The notes under the pieces were generated by a model. That model saw nothing but the letters and a program-made list of their open reading frames with translations, did not search any database and had not been told where the DNA came from. Of a stretch of 32,089 nucleotides of DNA, positions 26,228 to 32,089 are shown piece after piece. The DNA is taken from NCBI GenBank assembly GCA_030157755.1, contig JAOAUD010000013.1, positions 1 through 32,089 of the forward strand. Direction: 5' to 3'. Both the position numbers and the translations under genes were made by a program. This stretch comes from Candidatus Nanopelagicales bacterium. GTDB taxonomy: Bacteria > Actinomycetota > Actinomycetes > S36-B12 > UBA10799. Each line of letters opens with the position of its first letter. Positions within the stretch are counted from its first letter, which is position 1.

Positions 26228-27406
26228 ATCAGCGCATCAAGACGCGAACACGCGAGCACCATTCGCAGTGTCGAGAAGCGCCGTGGCGAACTACGCGATG
26301 CCTCCATGGCGCGCCTGCGCGAACTCGAATGGTTCGACGGTTTGTCGGATGACGCGCAAGGCTGGGTCAGCGAGGTCGTCGATGCTGGCATTGCTCGGTT
26401 CCTGGTGTGGCTCAACAACCCAGAAGAGCCGCTACTCGCGTCCAATACCGGTCTGGGTTCTGTGCCGACCGCCGCCGCTCATGCGGTCTCGTTGGGTCAG
26501 ACAGTCGAACTGATCAGCACGGGTCTCGAGGCAATCGAACCCGTCGCTGCCACGATGGCCGCGAAAGGCGATGAGGAATGGCTCCTGCAACAAATCGCCA
26601 AGTACGGTCGTGAGATCGCATTTGCCGCCGCACTGGTCTACGCACGAGTTGCCGAACAGCAAGGTGCACGAACCGCCCGCCAGAGTTCAGGTCTGGTGGA
26701 CGCCCTCATCACCGGCAGATCAGCCGCAGCTATCGAGCTACTAGCAAGCCGCGTTGGGTTTGCCCCTGCGGCTCCGGTGCGAGTTGCAGCCTGCGTACCC
26801 ACCCAAGATCCGCAGCTCGCCCTTGCCGAAATTGAACGGGCCGCACGCAAACTCGACCGTCATGTGGTCACCGCGCTGCATGAGGGGCTCGTCGTGGCGA
26901 TCTGGGCGACCCGGAGTCGAGAACATCCACTGACCGTCGCACGCCAGTTGTTCGGGCCACACGCGTCGGCCGTGGTGGCAGGCCCGACCGAATCCATCGT
27001 TGCTGCTGGCCCCGCACTGCGCCGTGCCATGGCTGGACTGGCGGCGAGGCCCGCGCGCCCGAGTAACCGGGAGGTCCTTGAGGCAAGCGATCTGCTGCCG
27101 GAACGAGCCCTCATCGGCGAACTAGCTGCCCAGGATGAATTGGTCGAACGTTGTTACGCCCGCCTGAATGGCAGTGGCACCGGATTGCTCGAGACAGTTG
27201 ATGTCATGTTCGACAACCAAGGCGTTCTTGAACAGGCCGCGAAGGCCCTGCCTGTCCACGTCAATACCCTGCGGTACCGGATCGACCGCATCGCCGAACT
27301 GACCGGTTTCGACCTTCGCGACAGCCGTGGTGCTTTTGCAATCTTCACCGGGGTGAGCCTCGGAAGGATGCGCGAAGCCACCGGCGCGGCACCCATCGAT
27401 TTGTAG
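26228..27406 (+). CDS. fasR: PucR/CdaR-type HTH regulator, FasR-like regulator of the fatty-acid synthase operon (probable ATC start; ATG at 26306 is the ORF-track start)
   Basis: C-terminal HTH_30-type MFDNQGVLEQAAKALPVHVNTLRYRIDRIAELTGFDLRDSRGAFAIFTGV; directly upstream of fabD-fabH-acpP-fabF as in Streptomyces. N-terminal extension SASRREHASTIRSVEKRRGELRDAS is in frame. Confidence 0.8.
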   Translation: MSASRREHASTIRSVEKRRGELRDASMARLRELEWFDGLSDDAQGWVSEVVDAGIARFLVWLNNPEEPLLASNTGLGSVPTAAAHAVSLGQTVELISTGLEAIEPVAATMAAKGDEEWLLQQIAKYGREIAFAAALVYARVAEQQGARTARQSSGLVDALITGRSAAAIELLASRVGFAPAAPVRVAACVPTQDPQLALAEIERAARKLDRHVVTALHEGLVVAIWATRSREHPLTVARQLFGPHASAVVAGPTESIVAAGPALRRAMAGLAARPARPSNREVLEASDLLPERALIGELAAQDELVERCYARLNGSGTGLLETVDVMFDNQGVLEQAAKALPVHVNTLRYRIDRIAELTGFDLRDSRGAFAIFTGVSLGRMREATGAAPIDL

Positions 27407-27410
27407 GAAT

Positions 27411-27440
27411 CCTCCAAAGACCTCGCCGGATCTTCGGAGG
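27411..27440 (+). promoter_or_regulatory. Inverted repeat in the fasR-fabD intergenic region (operator, leader hairpin or terminator)
   Basis: CCTCCAAAGA-cctcgccgga-TCTTCGGAGG, 9 of 10 arm positions complementary. No T-tract follows. Confidence 0.4.
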
Positions 27441-27485
27441 GGTTGCTAGACGACAAACTGGCCCGGCCGCCCGCAACATTGAGAT

Positions 27486-28421
27486 GTGCTCATATTCATC
27501 TCGCCCGGCCAGGGCGCTCAACGGCCCGGAATGCTTGCGCCTTGGTTAGCCGATCCAACGGCCAGGGAGCAGCTCGAATCCCTCGATGCCTGCGTTGAAT
27601 TCGACCTCCTCGACGCGGGAACGACGTGGGATGCCGACCGCATTCGCGACACTCGCATCGCCCAACCGTTGATCTTCGCCACCTCACTCGTGTCTGCCTA
27701 CGCGGCGCTTACGGCTCACGCAAAGCCTGCTGCGGTAACCGGCCACAGCGTTGGTGAATGGTGTTCTGCCGTGTTGGCTGGGGTTCTCACCGCCACTGAC
27801 GCGATGACGCTTGTTGCAGCGCGCGGCAACGCGATGGCGTTGGCCTGCGAAGAGGAACCGACAGGACTGTGTGCCGTGCTCGGTGGCGATCAAGAGGAGG
27901 TCAACGAGGCAGCCACAGCACGCGGCCTCGCGCTGGCCAATAACAACGGACCAGGCCAACTGGTCTTCGGCGGAACCCGCGAACAACTCGATTCGTTCGC
28001 CGCTAGTCCACCGGCGAAGGCTCGGATTCGTTCCCTCGAAGTTGCCGGTGCTTTCCACACAGAGGCCATGCATCCGGCGGTTGCGCAGGTCAGTGAGGTC
28101 GCTGCGACATACGCCGTCAATGATGCCGACATCCCATTGATTTCGAATCGCGACGGCTCGATGGTCACCAACGGCCGCCAAATCCTTGATCGCCTTGTGG
28201 ATCAGATCGCCCTGCCGGTGCGGTGGGACCTCGTCATGGAAACCATGACCGCGATCGAAACGACTGTGGCAATCGAGACCTGCCCTTCCGGGACGCTCAG
28301 CGGAATCCTGCGGCGCAACGTGAAGTCGGTGACAACGCGGACCGTCGACACCCCGCAGGACGCACAAGCACTGCTGACAACTGATCTACGAACCAGCGAA
28401 CTCACGGGGGCACATCGATGA
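27486..28421 (+). CDS. fabD: Malonyl-CoA:ACP transacylase
   Basis: GTG start; ISPGQGAQRPGM, VTGHSVGEWCSAVLAG, VAGAFHTEAMHPA. Confidence 0.93.
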   Translation: MLIFISPGQGAQRPGMLAPWLADPTAREQLESLDACVEFDLLDAGTTWDADRIRDTRIAQPLIFATSLVSAYAALTAHAKPAAVTGHSVGEWCSAVLAGVLTATDAMTLVAARGNAMALACEEEPTGLCAVLGGDQEEVNEAATARGLALANNNGPGQLVFGGTREQLDSFAASPPAKARIRSLEVAGAFHTEAMHPAVAQVSEVAATYAVNDADIPLISNRDGSMVTNGRQILDRLVDQIALPVRWDLVMETMTAIETTVAIETCPSGTLSGILRRNVKSVTTRTVDTPQDAQALLTTDLRTSELTGAHR

Positions 28422-29362
28422 ACGGCGCAAAGATTCTCTCAATCGCGGCACAACGCCCGGCTCGCACGATGTCGAACGACGAACTACCGGGCAAGTTCGA
28501 CATCGACGACGCCTGGATTCAATCCCGCACTGGAATCGCAACTCGAGGTGTCGCCAACGTTGAGGAAACCTTGGTCGAGATGTCGGCTGGCGCTGCCAGC
28601 AAGGCCATTGCGGAAGCAGGTATCGATCCTGCGACCATCGACCTCACAATCGTCGCCACCTCGTCGAATCCGATCACCACACCAGGGATTGCTCCCCCGC
28701 TGACAGATCGCTTGGGTCTGACGTCCGGCGCCTTCGACATCATGGCTGCTTGCGCAGGATTCTGCTATAGCGTGAATGTTGCCGCCGATTCGATCCGCGC
28801 AGGTAGCGCTCGCAACGTCCTTGTTGTCGGGGCCGAACGCATCACGGACCGCATGGACTGGAACGACCGCAATACGTGCTACCTCTTCGGAGACGGCGCG
28901 GGTGCAGCCATCATCTCGGCAACCGACGTTGACGATGACGGCATCGGCCCAGTGGTGTGGGGCAGCGATGGCGCGCTTGCTGACTACATTGCGCAGCCGA
29001 TGGACAGCCCCTACCTGCAAATGGATGGCCAAGCTGTCTTCAAGTGGGCAATCACCGAACTTGCAGGATTCGCACGAGAAGCCTGCGAGAAGGCGGGCAT
29101 CGAGCCAAAGGATCTCGCTGCATTCGTTCCCCACCAAGCCAACCTGCGCATCGTCGAATCGGTCGCGCGCAACCTCGGTGTCGGCGAATCGACAGTGGTC
29201 GCCGACGACGTGCGCTACTCCGGCAACACCTCGGCGGCCAGCATCCCTCTCGCGATTTCACGCATGAAGGAAGAGGGTCGCATCCAGTCCGGTGACTCCA
29301 CCCTGCTCATCGGCTTCGGGTCAGGAATGACTTGGGCATCGCAGGTCATCCGCTGCCCGTAG
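28418..29362 (+). CDS. fabH: 3-oxoacyl-ACP synthase III
   Basis: ATG overlaps the fabD stop (ATGA). Catalytic Cys FDIMAACAGFCYSV, His FVPHQANLRI, Asn YSGNTSAASIP. Confidence 0.95.
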   Translation: MNGAKILSIAAQRPARTMSNDELPGKFDIDDAWIQSRTGIATRGVANVEETLVEMSAGAASKAIAEAGIDPATIDLTIVATSSNPITTPGIAPPLTDRLGLTSGAFDIMAACAGFCYSVNVAADSIRAGSARNVLVVGAERITDRMDWNDRNTCYLFGDGAGAAIISATDVDDDGIGPVVWGSDGALADYIAQPMDSPYLQMDGQAVFKWAITELAGFAREACEKAGIEPKDLAAFVPHQANLRIVESVARNLGVGESTVVADDVRYSGNTSAASIPLAISRMKEEGRIQSGDSTLLIGFGSGMTWASQVIRCP

Positions 29363-29415
29363 ATCAATCACTTCACATCTTCGTACGTTCAACAACCAAC
29401 CAATTGGAGAAACAA

Positions 29416-29694
29416 ATGTCAGACATCAACCTCACCGACAGCACGACGGTCCTCGCCACCCTCACCGAGGTCATCGAAGAGATCGCCGGTCCGCGTTCGG
29501 TCGCCATCACTCGCGAAGCCGCGTTCGACGCTGACCTCGGCCTCGACTCGCTGACGATGGTCGAGATCATCGTCGTCGCTGAAGAACGCTTCGACATCAA
29601 GATTCCGGACTCCGCGTTTGCCGAAATGACCACTGTGGGCGAAGCCGTCGACTTCATCACCGACTCGGTGAAGGCTGCAAAGGCATCAGCATGA
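29416..29694 (+). CDS. acpP: Acyl carrier protein
   Basis: Phosphopantetheine site ADLGLDSLTMVEI; GGAGA SD before ATG 29416 (the ORF track extends to 29332, inside fabH). Confidence 0.95.
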   Translation: MSDINLTDSTTVLATLTEVIEEIAGPRSVAITREAAFDADLGLDSLTMVEIIVVAEERFDIKIPDSAFAEMTTVGEAVDFITDSVKAAKASA

Positions 29695-30938
29695 CCAACT
29701 CCAACGATGCGGTGGTCGTGACGGGAATTGGCGCCACGACACCGCTCGGCGGAACTGCCCAGTCGAGTTGGCAACAACTGCTTGCCGGTGAGTCTGGGAT
29801 CAGCCAACTCACCGCCGACTGGGCCCGCGACCTGCCCGTGCGAATCGCGGGAGTCGCGGCGGTCGACCCCACGACCGAACTTGATCGAGTCCAGGCTCGA
29901 CGTTGGGATCGATCGCAGCAGTTCGCCGTGATTTCTGCGCGTGAAGCGTGGGCAGATGCGGGGCTTGTCGACTTCGACCAACCCGAACGGCTTGCTGTCG
30001 CGTTTGCATCGGGAATTGGCGGAGTAACCACCCTGCTTTCGTCCTACGACACACTCAATACGCGTGGTGCGAGCCGGATCTCACCGCTGGCCGTCACGAT
30101 GTTGATGCCTAACGGACCCGCGGCAGCGGTTGGCCTCGATCTGGGTGCACAAGCCGGCGTCCATACGCCTGTGAGTGCCTGTGCTTCGGGGGCCGAGGCC
30201 GTGTCACTCGGCCTGGATCTCATCGCTCTCGGCCGGGCAGATGTAGTTGTCTGCGGTGGCACTGAGGCAAGCGTGCATGCGCTTCCCATCGCCGGTTTCG
30301 CAGCGATGCGAGCACTCTCGACCCGAAATGACGAGCCACAGGCCGCGTCGCGACCGTACGACAAGGGCCGCGACGGCTTTGTCCTCGGTGAAGGCGCAGG
30401 AGCCCTAGTACTGGAACGTCGCAGCCACGCCATTGCCCGCGGAGCAACCATCTACGCCGAAGTTGCTGGCGCCGGTGTGACGTCAGATGCCTTCCACGTG
30501 GCGGCTCCCGATCCGGAGGGTCTTGGGGCCAGCCGCGCAATCTCGATCGCGTTGGCGAATGCAGGGGCGAGCGCGAGCGACGTCGTCCACATCAATGCCC
30601 ACGCCACGAGCACACCGGTTGGCGATGTAGCTGAGTCGGCCGCGCTTCACCGCGCACTCGGATCATCGGCCGATTCAATTGCGGTCAGCGCTACCAAGGC
30701 GTCAACGGGGCACCTGCTCGGAGCAGCAGGAGCAGTCGAAGCCGTCTTCAGCGTGCTTGCCCTCAAGGACGGCATCGCTCCCCCAACGCGGAACTTGGAT
30801 TCACAGGATGACGAGGTACACCTCGATGTCGTTCGAGTCGAGGGACGTCAGATCAACGGCGAAGGCATCGCACTGAGCACATCGTTCGGTTTTGGTGGCC
30901 ACAACGTTGCGTTGGCATTCCGCGGTGATCGCGGATGA
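29691..30938 (+). CDS. fabF: 3-oxoacyl-ACP synthase II
   Basis: ATG overlaps the acpP stop (ATGA). VVVTGIGATTPLG, VSACASGAEAV active-site Cys, NAHATSTPVGD and KASTGHLLGAAG His motifs. Confidence 0.95.
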   Translation: MTNSNDAVVVTGIGATTPLGGTAQSSWQQLLAGESGISQLTADWARDLPVRIAGVAAVDPTTELDRVQARRWDRSQQFAVISAREAWADAGLVDFDQPERLAVAFASGIGGVTTLLSSYDTLNTRGASRISPLAVTMLMPNGPAAAVGLDLGAQAGVHTPVSACASGAEAVSLGLDLIALGRADVVVCGGTEASVHALPIAGFAAMRALSTRNDEPQAASRPYDKGRDGFVLGEGAGALVLERRSHAIARGATIYAEVAGAGVTSDAFHVAAPDPEGLGASRAISIALANAGASASDVVHINAHATSTPVGDVAESAALHRALGSSADSIAVSATKASTGHLLGAAGAVEAVFSVLALKDGIAPPTRNLDSQDDEVHLDVVRVEGRQINGEGIALSTSFGFGGHNVALAFRGDRG

Positions 30939-32089
30939 AGATCGATGGGCAACTCCTGGAACAGTCAGGGGCGCCACGCGGCGACCTGGCAACGAGCCCG
31001 TTGGCGGCTGACGTGATCACTGAGGTCATTGACCTGCGTGACCCACTGCACCGCCTTCGTCAACTCAGTGATGGTTGCCCACTCGAAGTCCTTCGCGCTA
31101 GCGATGGGGCAGTCTCCGCAGTTGGCCAACTCGGTGAGACAGCGTGCGTACTCTTCGCCACTGATCCTCGTCACAAGGGCGGGGCACTCGGAGTCGACGG
31201 CTGCGCCGCAATCGTCGACGCCTACGAGACGGCAGTGTCCCGGGGACTGCCGATCATTGGGATCTGGCAGTCGGGCGGGGCACGACTGCCAGAAGGTGCT
31301 GCGAGCCTGGATGCAGTTGGGTCCGTCTTCGCCGCCATGACAAGAGCTAGCGGAATCGTGCCGCAGATCAGCGTGGTGCTCGGCCCAGCCGCCGGAGGTG
31401 CCGCGTACGGTCCCGCCCTGACTGATGTTGTCATCGTCGGCCCAGCCGCGCGAGTCTTCGTGACCGGTCCAGACATCGTCAACAGCGTTACCGGAGAGAC
31501 GGTCGACGCCGAATCCCTCGGTGGTCCGCACGTTCATGCCAAGTCGTCCGGTCTAAGCCACATCCGGACCGGGAGCGACGGTGAGGCACTCGCCCGTGCC
31601 CGCGAGGTGGCCTCACTGTTGAGTAACACACACACCGGGATGCCCTCAGCCGCGAACGCTTCGGAAGCTGTCGATCCGGGCCAGTTTCTCCCGACGAATG
31701 AGCGGCGCGCGTATGACGTTCGCCCCATCGTCGCCAGCGTTCTTGATGAGTCGCCGACCGAACTTCACCGTGAATGGGCCCCCAACATCGTCACTAGTCT
31801 TGGCCGCCTAGATGGCCAACCCGTAGGTGTAATCGCGAACAACCCAATCCGAATGGGCGGGTGTCTGACCGCTGCGGCATCAGAGAAAGCCGCACGTTTC
31901 GTTCGACTCTGCGATGCGTTCGGCTTGCCACTGATCGTGCTTGTTGACGTCCCGGGCTACCTTCCGGGTGGCAAACAGGAGGCCGACGGGATTGTTCGAC
32001 GCGGTGCCAAATTGCTGCATGCATTCGCCGCAGCACAGGTTCCCCGATTCACGGTGATCACCCGAAAGGCATACGGCGGTGCGTACATC
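30935..32089 (+). CDS. Acyl-CoA carboxylase carboxyltransferase beta subunit (AccD/PccB-like), 3' truncated by window edge
   Basis: ATG at 30935 overlaps the fabF stop (ATGA); frame open to the window end. MKIDGQLLEQSGAPRGD...LPIIGIWQSGGARLPEGAASL...ISVVLGPAAGGAAYGPALTD...VFVTGPDIVNSVTGE...LPLIVLVDVPGYLPGGKQEADGIVRRGAKLLHAFA...TVITRKAYGGAYI are carboxyltransferase hallmarks. Absent from the ORF track. Confidence 0.92.
   Translation, partial: MKIDGQLLEQSGAPRGDLATSPLAADVITEVIDLRDPLHRLRQLSDGCPLEVLRASDGAVSAVGQLGETACVLFATDPRHKGGALGVDGCAAIVDAYETAVSRGLPIIGIWQSGGARLPEGAASLDAVGSVFAAMTRASGIVPQISVVLGPAAGGAAYGPALTDVVIVGPAARVFVTGPDIVNSVTGETVDAESLGGPHVHAKSSGLSHIRTGSDGEALARAREVASLLSNTHTGMPSAANASEAVDPGQFLPTNERRAYDVRPIVASVLDESPTELHREWAPNIVTSLGRLDGQPVGVIANNPIRMGGCLTAAASEKAARFVRLCDAFGLPLIVLVDVPGYLPGGKQEADGIVRRGAKLLHAFAAAQVPRFTVITRKAYGGAYI

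Noticed and set aside
27684-29137. Long minus-strand ORFs (27684-28367 and 28484-29137) opposite fabD and fabH
   Set aside because: Antisense to highly conserved FAS-II genes; Cys/Arg/His-rich shadow translations.
29332-29415. Extended acpP start in the ORF track (29332)
   Set aside because: It overlaps the fabH 3' end. ATG 29416 has a GGAGA Shine-Dalgarno and gives a normal-length ACP.
1-32089. tRNA/rRNA genes, CRISPR arrays, transposons, integrases or prophage genes
   Set aside because: No cloverleaf-like or direct-repeat-spacer patterns noticed by eye in the short intergenic gaps, and no ORF with transposase, integrase or phage structural motifs. A tRNAscan or CRISPR-finder run was not possible here.

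Overview
This is a moderately GC-rich, densely packed actinobacterial-type chromosomal window with about 30 protein-coding genes. I could not support any tRNA, rRNA, CRISPR array or mobile element. Main blocks: (1) a dispersed carotenoid gene set: a 5'-truncated CruF-like carotenoid hydratase overlapping a CruG-like GT2 glycosyltransferase, a CrtI/CrtD-type desaturase, a polyprenyl (GGPP) synthase and a second CrtI-type desaturase, with no phytoene synthase in the window; (2) a PadR-DrrA-DrrB-type regulator/ABC operon with a palindrome on its predicted promoter; (3) an accessory stretch of one-off genes: CDP-alcohol phosphatidyltransferase, metF, thioesterase, MMPL transporter, alpha/beta hydrolase, double-CDGSH iron-sulfur protein, catalase-like protein, polytopic membrane protein, secretory lipase, GNAT, inositol-phosphatase-like, mycothiol-dependent-type DinB protein, lysozyme-like coiled-coil secreted protein, PfkB kinase and TauE exporter; (4) a FAS-II operon, fasR-fabD-fabH-acpP-fabF-accD-like, whose last gene runs off the window end and is missing from the supplied ORF track. 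The best leads are an apparent ATC (non-canonical) start codon for the FasR-like regulator, the cruF/cruG/crtD-like carotenoid-glycoside pathway, three convergent gene pairs whose stop codons interlock in a CTAG/CTAA tetranucleotide, a hairpin with the stop codon in its loop, and the PadR promoter/operator. I saw no clearly new multi-gene system; most genes belong to recognisable families.
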